Assembly (NCBI RefSeq): GCF_027924405.1
Contig: NZ_AP026978.1
Location: 7,254,001 to 7,318,000, forward strand
DNA length: 64,000 nucleotides
Direction of reading: 5' to 3'
Source of the DNA: Nocardia sputorum
Lineage (GTDB): Bacteria; Actinomycetota; Actinomycetes; Mycobacteriales; Mycobacteriaceae
The position numbers and the translations under genes are program-made. This document shows, piece after piece, positions 37,444-45,069 of the stretch. Every line of letters starts with the position of its first letter. Within the stretch, counting starts at the first letter, position 1. Under the pieces are notes generated by a model, which saw only the letters and a program-made list of their open reading frames with translations, was not told where the DNA came from and searched no databases.

Positions 37444-37753
37444 GGCGACACCGCGGTACGCGAGTCGAGCTTTCGCGCCGAGGAGGGCCATCGAGTCCCG
37501 AGGTTCGAGTAATCTCGCCGACGCTCAGCCGGGGCCGCCGACGGCAGCGCCGAGCCGACACCCCGGACGAACTCGTTGTTCGGCAGCTACTCGACGGGGG
37601 AGTGTCGCCGGAGCTGCCCGGCTCGTCCTCGCACAGTTCGACGCCTGCGGACCTGCGGCCGAAGGGAACGTGGCAGTCGCGAGGTATTCACTCACGATCA
37701 GCAGCGGCCGGGCCGACTCCGGCAGGTCGGGGGAGTGGACGGCTCTCGCACGG
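37444..37753. other. 310-base intergenic region with no recognised feature
   Basis: It lies between convergent genes (DUF1089-type and tyrA). I translated the minus strand in all frames and found only short frames with no recognisable domain, and no strong hairpin. It might be a decayed gene, but nothing shows this. Confidence 0.4.
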
Positions 37754-38704
37754 TCAGTCCAGCCGGGTGATGACCCCGCCGCGCTCGCCTGCCGCGCGCA
37801 GGTGCTCCAGCCAATCGCGGTCACCCGCGCGGATATCCGTGATCTCCCAGCGCCGCGCGGATTCGTAGCGTCGCCGCGCGTCGTGCCCGGCCTCGACCAG
37901 ATCCGCGAGGGACGTCGCGTCGCGCAGGCTGTCGCGGGCCGTGGCCAGCACCGTGAGCGTTTCGTCCAGAACCTCCAGCAGCGCGGTCGAATTCGGTTCG
38001 CAGATGGCGCGAACCAGGTCGGGCGCCGTGCCCGCGACCCGCGTACCGTCCCGGAACGACCCGGCCGCGAGTCCCAGCGCCAGATCACCGCCACCGGCGC
38101 CCGCCAGCGCCAGCGCCTCGGCAAGTACGTGCGGGAGATGGGAGATGCGCGCGACGGCGCGATCGTGCTCGGCGGCCACCACCGGAACCACCACCGAGCC
38201 GCAGTCCAGCGCGAGCCGCACCACGCGGGTCCACGGGTCGGCCCTGGTGCCTTCGTCCACGCCGACCGCCCATACCGCGTCGCCGAACAACTTGGCATCG
38301 GTGGCCGCCCAGCCCGATTCGGACGTGCCCGCCATCGGGTGACCGCCCACGTACCGGTCGGCGAGTCCGTGGGCGCGCACGGCCGCCGCGACCGGCGCCT
38401 TCACGCTCACCACGTCGGTGAGCGCGCACTGCGGCGCGTAGGTCGCGATGGCGGAGAGCATGTGGTCGACCGCGGGCATCGGCACCGCGACGACGATCAG
38501 CGCATCGGCCGCGGCCGCGCGGCGCAACGCGGCGGGCAGGTGTTCGGTGACGTCGAATCCGTCCGCGCGCGCGGCCCGCGCGCCCGCCGCCGACCGGTTG
38601 TAGCCCCAGCCGTCGTAGTCCGCGGCGACGGCCGCGCGCAATAGCGACCCACCGATCAAACCGGTCCCGAGGACGCATACGGGAGCTTTCTTCGCCGAAG
38701 TCAC
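37754..38704 (-). CDS. tyrA: Prephenate dehydrogenase
   Basis: 316 residues. It oxidatively decarboxylates prephenate to 4-hydroxyphenylpyruvate in tyrosine synthesis. VCVLGTGLIGGSLLRAA is the NAD-binding site, TDVVSVKAPV and GGHPMAGTSESGW the prephenate site with its catalytic His, and HDRAVARISHLPHVLAEALA the dimer helix. No C-terminal ACT domain is evident, so feedback control by Tyr may differ from AroH-linked forms. GTG 38704 is preferred; a longer frame reaches 38785 but overlaps the divergent gene. The arrangement with the two genes that follow matches Rv3754, Rv3753c and Rv3752c. Confidence 0.94.
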   Translation of the reverse strand: MTSAKKAPVCVLGTGLIGGSLLRAAVAADYDGWGYNRSAAGARAARADGFDVTEHLPAALRRAAAADALIVVAVPMPAVDHMLSAIATYAPQCALTDVVSVKAPVAAAVRAHGLADRYVGGHPMAGTSESGWAATDAKLFGDAVWAVGVDEGTRADPWTRVVRLALDCGSVVVPVVAAEHDRAVARISHLPHVLAEALALAGAGGGDLALGLAAGSFRDGTRVAGTAPDLVRAICEPNSTALLEVLDETLTVLATARDSLRDATSLADLVEAGHDARRRYESARRWEITDIRAGDRDWLEHLRAAGERGGVITRLD

Positions 38705-38762
38705 CGGAACAGATTCGCATACGACTTCAACATTTCCCCTCGAGCCGACTACCGTTGCGGCC

Positions 38763-39302
38763 ATGGCAGCACAGCGCTCGGGCACGAACAGGGCGGCGTC
38801 GGACGATTACGACGACGTGGAAGGGTTCGCAGTGGCGGTTGTCCGCGAAGAAGGCAAATGGCGGTGCAGTCCGCTGAGCCGGGACGCCCTCACCGATTTG
38901 TCCGCCGCGGAGAGCGAACTGAAGGCTTTGCGCAGCTCCGGAGCGGTGTTCGGGTTGCTCGACATCGACGACGAGTTCTTCATCGTGCTCCGGCCCGCGC
39001 CGAGCGGAACCCGGATGCTCGTCTCGGACGCCACGGCCGCGATCGATTACGACATCGCCGCGGATGTCCTGGAAGCCCTGAACGTGGAAATCCCCGATAT
39101 CGATCCGGACGAACTGGACGACGTGGAGCCGTGGGAGGAGGGCGACCTGGGGGTGCTCGCCGATCTGGGCCTGCCCGAACCGGTGCTGAGCGTCATCCTC
39201 GCCGAGACCGATCTCTATCCGGACGAGCAACTCGGCATGATCGCCCAGCGCCTCGGCTTCGCCGGAGAATTCGCCGCGGTACTGGACAAGCTGCCGCGCT
39301 GA
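38763..39302 (+). CDS. tRNA adenosine deaminase-associated protein
   Basis: 179 residues, acidic. DDVEGFAVAVVREEGKWRC, GAVFGLLDIDDEFFIVLRP and VLADLGLPEPVLSVILAE define the actinobacterial family that is always found just upstream of tadA. Its biochemical role is unknown; a partner or chaperone of TadA is inferred from this constant linkage. ATG 38763 follows TACCGT (38750-38755) by 7 bases. The stop is one base before the tadA start. Confidence 0.9.
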   Translation: MAAQRSGTNRAASDDYDDVEGFAVAVVREEGKWRCSPLSRDALTDLSAAESELKALRSSGAVFGLLDIDDEFFIVLRPAPSGTRMLVSDATAAIDYDIAADVLEALNVEIPDIDPDELDDVEPWEEGDLGVLADLGLPEPVLSVILAETDLYPDEQLGMIAQRLGFAGEFAAVLDKLPR

Positions 39303-39303
39303 C

Positions 39304-39780
39304 GTGGGCGTTCCCCCGGACGACCCGATCCCGTCGGACGCCGACATGGTGCGCGCCGCCATCGCAGCCGCGGCGGCCGCCGGGGCTCGTGACGTGCCGG
39401 TCGGTGCGGTGGTATTCGACGCCGCCGGAAGAGAACTCGCGCGAGCCGCGAACGCCAGGGAGGCGCTCGGCGATCCGACCGCGCACGCGGAGATCCTGGC
39501 GCTGCGCCGGGCCGCCGCGGTCCACGGCGACGGCTGGCGACTGGAGGGCGCCACCCTCGCCGTCACGCTGGAGCCGTGCACCATGTGCGCGGGCGCGCTG
39601 GTGCTCGCGCGGGTCGGCCGCCTGGTCTTCGGCGCCTGGGAGCCGAAGACGGGCGCCGTCGGGTCGCTGTGGGACGTGGTGCGCGACCGTCGTCTCAACC
39701 ACCGGCCCCAGGTGCGTGGCGGCGTGCTAGAGGACGAGTGCGCGGCGCTGCTCGACGATTTCTTCCGCGCCCAGCGCTGA
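39304..39780 (+). CDS. tadA: tRNA-specific adenosine-34 deaminase
   Basis: 158 residues. TadA converts A34 to inosine in tRNA-Arg(ACG), which is encoded at 24292. The zinc-site motifs are HAE in PTAHAEILALR and PCTMC in LEPCTMCAGAL; GAWEPKTGAVGS and the C-terminal helices complete the deaminase fold. GTG 39304 is one base past the previous stop, indicating an operon. It is followed by tRNA-Ser(CGA). Confidence 0.95.
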   Translation: MGVPPDDPIPSDADMVRAAIAAAAAAGARDVPVGAVVFDAAGRELARAANAREALGDPTAHAEILALRRAAAVHGDGWRLEGATLAVTLEPCTMCAGALVLARVGRLVFGAWEPKTGAVGSLWDVVRDRRLNHRPQVRGGVLEDECAALLDDFFRAQR

Positions 39781-39837
39781 GCCCGCAGGTCAGCAGGCGA
39801 TTTAGTGATCCGGCGACGGTCCGGTATGGTTGTCGGC

Positions 39838-39925
39838 GGTGGCGTGTCCGAGCGGCCTAAGGAGCACGCCTCGAAAGCGTGTGAGGGGTAACCCCCCTCC
39901 GAGGGTTCAAATCCCTCCGCCACCG
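39838..39925 (+). tRNA. tRNA-Ser (anticodon CGA)
   Basis: GGTGGCG pairs with CGCCACC, discriminator G, 88 bases. The loop CTCGAAA gives CGA. The long variable arm includes GAGGGGTAACCCCCCTC. TATGGT (39825-39830) is a good -10, placing transcription start 1 base before the mature end. Confidence 0.96.
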
Positions 39926-39929
39926 CTCC

Positions 39930-39965
39930 AGCCCCTCATCTGTTCGCGCAGGTGAGGGGCTTTTT
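39930..39965 (+). terminator. Intrinsic terminator after tRNA-Ser(CGA)
   Basis: AGCCCCTCA (39930-39938) pairs with TGAGGGGCT (39953-39961), extended by further pairs toward the loop, and is followed by a TTTTT run (39961-39965). This is the most classical rho-independent terminator in the window. Confidence 0.88.
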
Positions 39966-40013
39966 CGATCGGTCGAAGGACGAGTGCGTCAGCAGCCGAA
40001 GGAGGGCGATACG

Positions 40014-40469
40014 GTGACCGAGCCCGACCACCGCTACTGGATGAACCGGGCCATCGAGCTCGCGCGCCTGTGCCCGGTGGCGGCGGGCGCGTTCTCGGTG
40101 GGGGCGGTGATCGTCGCCGACGGCGTGGAGATCGCGACCGGCTACTCCCGCGAGTCGGACCCGAAGGAGCACGCCGAGGAAGCCGCGCTGGGCAAGCTGG
40201 ACCCGGCGGATCCGCGGCTGGCGCGGGCCACGCTGTACAGCACGCTGGAACCGTGCTCGGAACGCGGGACGAAGGATCGGCTGCCGTGCACGGATCGGGT
40301 GCTGCGGGCCGGCATCCCGATGGTGGTGATCGCGTGGCGCGAGCCGTCGACGTTCGTGGTGAATTGCGTGGGCGTGGAGAGGTTGCGGCAGGCGGGTGTG
40401 ACGGTGGTGGAGCTTCCCGACCTGGCCGAGGCCGCGATGTCGATGAACCGGCACCTCGATCTGTCCTGA
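40014..40469 (+). CDS. RibD-like/dCMP-type cytidine deaminase family protein
   Basis: 151 residues with a single deaminase domain. YWMNRAIELARLC resembles the N-terminus of RibD. KEHAEEAAL gives the zinc ligand and proton shuttle, and LEPCSERGTKDRLPC the two cysteines at RibD-like long spacing. No reductase domain follows, so pyrimidine or nucleotide deamination is a guess. GTG 40014 has AAGGAGG with an ideal spacer; the longer frame from 39984 lacks one. Confidence 0.87.
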   Translation: MTEPDHRYWMNRAIELARLCPVAAGAFSVGAVIVADGVEIATGYSRESDPKEHAEEAALGKLDPADPRLARATLYSTLEPCSERGTKDRLPCTDRVLRAGIPMVVIAWREPSTFVVNCVGVERLRQAGVTVVELPDLAEAAMSMNRHLDLS

Positions 40470-40475
40470 GCGGGC

Positions 40476-41423
40476 TCAGTCGTAATCCCAGTACTGCAAC
40501 CAGCGCACCGACGCGAACAGCAGCAGCGTCAGCGCGTAGAGCGCGACGACCACCGCCGCGCCCATGACGCTGACGCGCGGGCTCGCGCCGTCGATCGGAT
40601 CGAGCCAGCGGCGGAACCAGCTCGCGACCGCGGGCGAGAGGAAGTAGCTCATCAGGCCCACGCTGATGATCTGGCTGAGCCACAGGGCCAGCCACGGTGG
40701 CGCGGCGAGCCGGTCGAGCACCGGCCCGAGGAAGCGCGACAGCACCATTACCGTCGGATACAACACCAGCAGCACCATCATGGCGGTCTTCCAGGTCGGC
40801 GTCATCCTGGTCTCACCGCCGACCGTTCGCACGGTCGAGCCGAACGGCGTGGTGTGCGCGTCCACGGTGAAGTCCTCGGTCAGTTTCTCCCGCAGTTCCG
40901 GTAAGGCGGCGGCGCGTTCGTCGGAGCGCAGCCATTCCGACAATTGCCGTTCCGTGCGGAATCGAAGCACCGAGAACCAGCGCCCGCCGTCCGACGGGAA
41001 CAGGGCAGCGCCTTCGAATCCGGGGAACTTCGAGCTCACGGCGACCAGTCGCGCCTCGGTCGCCTCGAATTCGGCTTCCTTCTCGCGTGCGACGCTGTGC
41101 CGGAAAACGCCGATGCCCGGCGGCGGCGACTCGCCTTCCACGAAGACCAGATCCGAACTCTTGCGATGGAAGCCGAGCGCTGCGCCGTCGGACAATGCGC
41201 CCGCCCGTTCGGCCGAGTCGAGGAATGCGTGCAGCGCCGGTTCGGATCGGAATGTGACGCTGCATCCCGGATCCAGCAGCGGATTTTCGGTCACCGCCAC
41301 GGACGCATTCACGAATCCGTCCTTCTCGCGGGCTAATTCGGTCATCCGCGCCAGCCATTCCCGGAAAGCCGCGTCGTGCGCTGGTCGGTGGAAGACCGTT
41401 ACGGCGGTGGCGGCGGCGTCCAT
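40476..41423 (-). CDS. Membrane-anchored protein with two tandem ABM-like domains
   Basis: 315 residues. Two ferredoxin-like ABM domains are apparent (about 1-95 and 100-195: TVFHRPAHDAAFREWLARM and GVFRHSVAREKEAEFEATEA). Three hydrophobic helices follow (TAMMVLLVLYPTVMVLSRFL, WLALWLSQIISVGLM, VVVALYALTLLLFASV). Tethering of an ABM pair to the membrane is seen in a little-studied actinobacterial family. ATG 41423 lies 6 bases after the stop of the guanine deaminase-like gene, so they form an operon. Confidence 0.82.
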   Translation of the reverse strand: MDAAATAVTVFHRPAHDAAFREWLARMTELAREKDGFVNASVAVTENPLLDPGCSVTFRSEPALHAFLDSAERAGALSDGAALGFHRKSSDLVFVEGESPPPGIGVFRHSVAREKEAEFEATEARLVAVSSKFPGFEGAALFPSDGGRWFSVLRFRTERQLSEWLRSDERAAALPELREKLTEDFTVDAHTTPFGSTVRTVGGETRMTPTWKTAMMVLLVLYPTVMVLSRFLGPVLDRLAAPPWLALWLSQIISVGLMSYFLSPAVASWFRRWLDPIDGASPRVSVMGAAVVVALYALTLLLFASVRWLQYWDYD

Positions 41424-41429
41424 CGGGAA

Positions 41430-42836
41430 CTATGCGGCGTCGACCCGACGGCCCCGCACGTAGACCTCGGTGATCGCGGGCTCGCGAATACCCATCAGCA
41501 GCGCGAACAGCGTCTGATCCCGCGCCAATGCAGGGTCGTCGGAACGAATGCCGAATGCCAGGCTGCTTTCCAGCGCCGGAACGCGCCCCGGTTCGATCAC
41601 GAGGAAATCGGCCTCCTTGCCGATGTCGAAGTTCCCGAACCGGTCTTCCATATCCAAGGCGCGTGCGCCGGCCAGCGTGCCGGTGAACAGCATTTCCGCC
41701 GGATGCATCGACACGCCGAGCTCGCCCGGCTCGGAGATGTGCACCTTGAACGCGGCCGACAGCACCTGCGGGATCAGCCATTCGTCGCCGCCGCCGTAAT
41801 CGGTGCCCGCGGCCACCGTGACGCCCGAGGCGAGCGTCCGCTTCCACGGCATGGTGCCGGAGCCGAGGAACTGCTGCGATACCGGGCAGTGCGCGACCGA
41901 CGTGCCGGTCTCGGCCATCCTCCGCAGCTCGGCGTCCTGACAGTGCACGCAATGGGCGAGGATGCTGCGCCTGCCGAGCAGGCTTTTGCCCCCCGTGGCC
42001 GATCCGGGCAGGAACTTCCCGTCGTAGGTGTCCAGGTAGGTCGTCACGCCGTATGCCTGCTTGGTGCTGTCGACTTCACCGGTGCCCGGGCGGTTGTTCT
42101 CGTTGAGGTGGGTGTGGAAGTAGACGCCGCGCCCGCGCACCGAATCGTAGAGTTCGCCCAGGTTCTTCAACGTCGTCCGAGTGACCGCCAAGGAGAACCG
42201 CGGGACGATCGCCACGTGCAGTAGCGCGGTGCCCACCTCACCGGTGTCGGCCGCGTGCCACTTGCCGATCTCCTCGCCGGTCAGGCGAATGGCATCGTCT
42301 TCGGAGGTGATCAAGGGCGCCGCCGCGGGTTCTCCCGTCGTCTGGATGCCGCGGCCACCGACCATCCGGAGCCCGCGCCGCCGGGTTTCGGCGAACAGGG
42401 CGTCTTGCGCGTGCGGGAAGGCCGAGCCGAAGACCATCGCCGCCGTGGTGCCCGCGGCGATGCGGCGCGCGCAGAATTCGGCGGCCGCGCGCCGGGCGAA
42501 TTCGGGGTCGGCGTACCGGGATTCCGCCGGATAGATGCACAATTCGAGCCACTCCAGCAGCTGCCCGCCGCCGTAGGCGTCCCCCGCGAAGGTCTGCGGG
42601 AAATGAATGTGGGTGTCGACGAATCCGGGAAGCAGGAATCCGGGGCGATGATCGAACACCTTTTCGGCGCGGTACTCGGCCGGAATATCGGAGCGCGGTC
42701 CGCAGAATGCGACACGGCCACTGTCGTCGATTATCAGCGCGCCGTCCGGGACGTCGACCAGCGCGTCGGACACAGCGCCGGCAGCGGGACTTCCGGCGAT
42801 GTGAAAAATGTGCCCCAAGTGGACTTGGCTCACCAT
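41430..42836 (-). CDS. Guanine deaminase-like amidohydrolase
   Basis: About 468 residues of the amidohydrolase superfamily. The metal site begins PGFVDTHIHFPQT (HxH), continues at FHTHLNE and ILAHCVH, and ends in AAGTDYGGG with the metal Asp. FLLPGF and the length agree with guanine deaminases (guanine to xanthine), the best guess; other aminohydrolases share this frame. ATG 42836 is preferred although no clear ribosome-binding site precedes it; GTG 42851 and GTG 42833 are alternatives. It heads a pair with the ABM membrane protein. Confidence 0.85.
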   Translation of the reverse strand: MVSQVHLGHIFHIAGSPAAGAVSDALVDVPDGALIIDDSGRVAFCGPRSDIPAEYRAEKVFDHRPGFLLPGFVDTHIHFPQTFAGDAYGGGQLLEWLELCIYPAESRYADPEFARRAAAEFCARRIAAGTTAAMVFGSAFPHAQDALFAETRRRGLRMVGGRGIQTTGEPAAAPLITSEDDAIRLTGEEIGKWHAADTGEVGTALLHVAIVPRFSLAVTRTTLKNLGELYDSVRGRGVYFHTHLNENNRPGTGEVDSTKQAYGVTTYLDTYDGKFLPGSATGGKSLLGRRSILAHCVHCQDAELRRMAETGTSVAHCPVSQQFLGSGTMPWKRTLASGVTVAAGTDYGGGDEWLIPQVLSAAFKVHISEPGELGVSMHPAEMLFTGTLAGARALDMEDRFGNFDIGKEADFLVIEPGRVPALESSLAFGIRSDDPALARDQTLFALLMGIREPAITEVYVRGRRVDAA

Positions 42837-42888
42837 TCGAGGAGAACACACATCGATCCGGGACGCGAGCGGATCGCGTGAAATGAGA

Positions 42889-43506
42889 TCAGACGCCGCG
42901 CGAGAACAATGTCACCGGTGGCGGCATACGGTAGCCGGCGAGTTTGATGAATCGCGCGCTCACGCCGCGCTGCCTGTCCTCCAATGGTCCCGCTCCGACG
43001 GTGTTCATCATGCGGTTGATCACGTTGAAGCAGGTGCCCACCCAGACGGCCTCGTCGAACGCTTCGCGGGAAACGCCCGCCAGCCGGACCAGCGCGGCGT
43101 CCTCGGCGGTCAACGCGTCGGGGTCACGAGCCATCTTCGCGAGGAAATCGAGCATGACCCGGGCCTCGGGGCGCAGCGGGGAGTCCTTGCCGCCGGCCAA
43201 GGCGCGGGTCACCACGTCGGCGTCGGCGTACGCGCCCGCGATCGCTTCGTGCGAGGTGGCGCAGAACGGGCACTCGTTGGCCTGGGAGGTGTGCGTCGCG
43301 AAGATCTCGCGTTCGGCGACGGTCCAGTAGGAGGGGCCGCGCATGACGTCCTGAATCAGCTCCGACAGCGGGGATCCGAAGAATCTGTGCCGGTAGAACA
43401 GCACCTTCAGCACCGCGGGGACTTCCACGCGGCTGAACCGCCGCATGGTCCACAACACGAGCCGGGTCGGCCGGTCGTGGCCGGATCGCACCGCTTCCAG
43501 CCACAT
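42889..43506 (-). CDS. Carboxymuconolactone decarboxylase/AhpD-like peroxidase-related protein
   Basis: 205 residues with an all-helical CMD fold. AERE followed by ECPFCATSHEA is the AhpD redox motif (E..CxxC..H), suggesting a thiol-dependent peroxidase or disulfide reductase role. The C-terminal half (LRPEARVMLDFLAKMARDP) matches peroxidase-related enzymes. ATG 43506 is one base past the stop of the preceding gene, also a CMD-like protein, so the two are co-expressed and may form a complex. Confidence 0.87.
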   Translation of the reverse strand: MWLEAVRSGHDRPTRLVLWTMRRFSRVEVPAVLKVLFYRHRFFGSPLSELIQDVMRGPSYWTVAEREIFATHTSQANECPFCATSHEAIAGAYADADVVTRALAGGKDSPLRPEARVMLDFLAKMARDPDALTAEDAALVRLAGVSREAFDEAVWVGTCFNVINRMMNTVGAGPLEDRQRGVSARFIKLAGYRMPPPVTLFSRGV

Positions 43507-43507
43507 C

Positions 43508-43831
43508 TCAGTACCCCTCCCACGCCAGGCGAGCCGCGCGCAGGCGCCGGTCGGCCGCACCGTAGGCGGCCACCGCGGTCGCCTCGAAGATCTCGTCGTC
43601 GGTGTGCCCGGCCGCTTTCAGTGCCGCGATCTCCTGCTCGGTGACCCGGTAGGACCGCTCGGCCACCAGGTCGCCGAAGGCGGCGAGTTCCGGCGCGACG
43701 TCCTGGCCGGAGTCGGCGGTCCCGGCAGCCCCGTCGCGCAGGACGCGGCGGACCTCGCTGGGCAGCTGTCCCGGCGCGGACGCGAGGTGCTCGCCGAACC
43801 GCCGCCATTTCTCATCCATCGAGGCGCGCAT
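43508..43831 (-). CDS. Small CMD-like helical protein without redox cysteines
   Basis: 107 residues. YRVTEQEIAALKAAGHTDDEIFEATAVAAYGAADRRL aligns with the second half of the CMD/AhpD fold, but there is no CxxC motif and no Cys at all. It may be a non-catalytic partner of the cysteine-bearing gene immediately downstream. ATG 43831 has GAGG close by; ATG 43819 is an alternative. Confidence 0.8.
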   Translation of the reverse strand: MRASMDEKWRRFGEHLASAPGQLPSEVRRVLRDGAAGTADSGQDVAPELAAFGDLVAERSYRVTEQEIAALKAAGHTDDEIFEATAVAAYGAADRRLRAARLAWEGY

Positions 43832-43888
43832 GGCCTCATTCTGGCCGACGACCGCCGCCTTCGCTGGAAATCTCAGGGGCGCAGCGGT

Positions 43889-44176
43889 TCACTCTCCCGC
43901 TTCCCGGCGCAGCACCACCTTGTGTCCGTCGAGGTCGACACCGACCAACGGCGGCGCGCCCTCGTCCTGCTCGTCGCGCAGCATCGACACCGATTCGCGA
44001 TGATCCAGCTCCATGCGCTTGGTGGCGTACAACAGCGCGGTGAACTCGTCGGTGAAGGTGCCGGAGATCGGTGTGCGGCGGCGTCGGCGGCGTTTGTTCA
44101 CGGTGAGCTCGAAGACCGCCACCAGCACGAGCAGGATGACCCACCCGGGAATCCACCACTGCAACACCGCCGCCAT
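43889..44176 (-). CDS. Small membrane protein with Arg-rich cytoplasmic stretch
   Basis: 95 residues. A single N-terminal helix (WWIPGWVILLVLVAVFELTV) is followed by six consecutive arginines (NKRRRRRRTP) and a soluble region (GTFTDEFTALLYATKRMELDH). Proteins of this shape (DUF6191-like, from memory) are widespread in Actinobacteria and uncharacterised. ATG 44176 fits the family length. Confidence 0.75.
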   Translation of the reverse strand: MAAVLQWWIPGWVILLVLVAVFELTVNKRRRRRRTPISGTFTDEFTALLYATKRMELDHRESVSMLRDEQDEGAPPLVGVDLDGHKVVLRREAGE

Positions 44177-44357
44177 ACCTGCCGAAGCTACCAGCCGACG
44201 GCCCCCGCCGCCCCCGCCGAACGGCACGAAAACTGGCCCGTTCCGCGACGGGTAATCGGCGCGATCGCGGGTATACGCCCGATACGGAAGTGCGGGAAGG
44301 ACGCGATGCCAGATGCGCCGTCGGACAATCCGCGCGGGAACGATGCGCGAGAGAAAC

Positions 44358-44558
44358 ATGAGAATCGGAAGTGTAATCGTCTTGATCTGGTTGCTGATCG
44401 GCGTGATCGCCGCGGCACAACGCCACTATTTCGACAGTGGACCGGTCAACTGCGCCGGTTTCGGCACTATCGCCGTCACTGTCATCGCGGGACCGCTCAA
44501 CTACATGGGCGTGAATCCGAAGATCGCGGATTGCAATGTCCCGCAACCGAGTCCGTAG
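44358..44558 (+). CDS. 66-residue secreted/membrane protein, paralogue A
   Basis: The helix IGSVIVLIWLLIGVIAAAQR is followed by a conserved external domain: HYFDSGPVNCAGFGTIAVTV, then AGPLNYMGVNPKIADC and PQPSP. Two cysteines may pair. The same core recurs in the next rightward gene, so the pair is a tandem duplication. ATG 44358 is chosen after a purine-rich GAGAGAAAC. A hairpin terminator follows. Confidence 0.8.
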   Translation: MRIGSVIVLIWLLIGVIAAAQRHYFDSGPVNCAGFGTIAVTVIAGPLNYMGVNPKIADCNVPQPSP

Positions 44559-44576
44559 TCCGATCGAGTGAACGAG

Positions 44577-44606
44577 GACGGCCGGGTGGCAGGCCACCCG
44601 GCCGTC
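44577..44606 (+). terminator. 14-bp perfect hairpin after paralogue A
   Basis: Arms 44577-44590 and 44593-44606 with a 2-base AG loop, then GCTTTT. It separates the two paralogues into distinct transcripts. Confidence 0.82.
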
Positions 44607-44741
44607 GCTTTTCGTCTGCCGGAATGTGAACCAAGTGTTTGCTACTCCGCGATGCAATCGCTGCTACCTCGGGTTCGTTGGGTAACTGTCGGTATGGCCG
44701 GGTATTCCCCCTCGACGGGGGCCACGGAAGGAACCGATGAG

Positions 44742-45017
44742 ATGCGCGATTACGAACGTCGTGGGCGTGATTACGAACGTCGTGCGCGTGCCGGGCGTGG
44801 CCCCGGCGTAGGCTCCCGGCTGCTCGGGTTCCTGCTGCTGGCCTGGCTGGCGGTCGGGTTGCTCGCGGCCGGTCAGCGGCACTATTTCGACAGCGGCCCC
44901 CCGCTGAACTGTGCCGGTTGGGGCACGATCGGTCTCACCGCCCTCGCCGGCCCACTCAACTACATCGGGGTGAATCCGCGGGTCGGCGACTGCGAACTCC
45001 CGCAACCCAGCCGGTGA
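44742..45017 (+). CDS. 91-residue membrane protein, paralogue B
   Basis: An Arg-rich N-terminus with the repeated unit RRGRDYERR is followed by a helix (LLGFLLLAWLAVGLLAAGQR) and the external domain RHYFDSGPPLNCAGWGTIGL, AGPLNYIGVNPRVGDC, PQPSR. About two thirds of the shared domain is identical to paralogue A. ATG 44742 has GAAGGAA about nine bases upstream. Function is unknown; conservation of NCAGxGTI and GPLNYxGVNP suggests a defined structure. Confidence 0.82.
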   Translation: MRDYERRGRDYERRARAGRGPGVGSRLLGFLLLAWLAVGLLAAGQRHYFDSGPPLNCAGWGTIGLTALAGPLNYIGVNPRVGDCELPQPSR

Positions 45018-45023
45018 AACGCA

Positions 45024-45060
45024 CTCGGCCCCGCATCCGGACTCCGGATGCGGGGCCGAG
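45024..45060. terminator. 17-bp perfect hairpin between paralogue B and the MMPL gene
   Basis: Arms 45024-45040 and 45044-45060, loop ACT. It starts 7 bases after the stop of paralogue B and ends 9 bases before the stop of the convergent transporter gene, so it could serve both. Confidence 0.82.
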
Positions 45061-45069
45061 GCCGCCGGA

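Noticed and set aside
37444..37753. Pseudogene or extra small gene downstream of tyrA
   Set aside because: No frame shows a recognisable domain, good start or ribosome-binding site.
18278..39925. Genomic islands or prophage attachment at the four tRNA genes
   Set aside because: No integrase, transposase, excisionase or repeated tRNA 3' end was seen near any of them.
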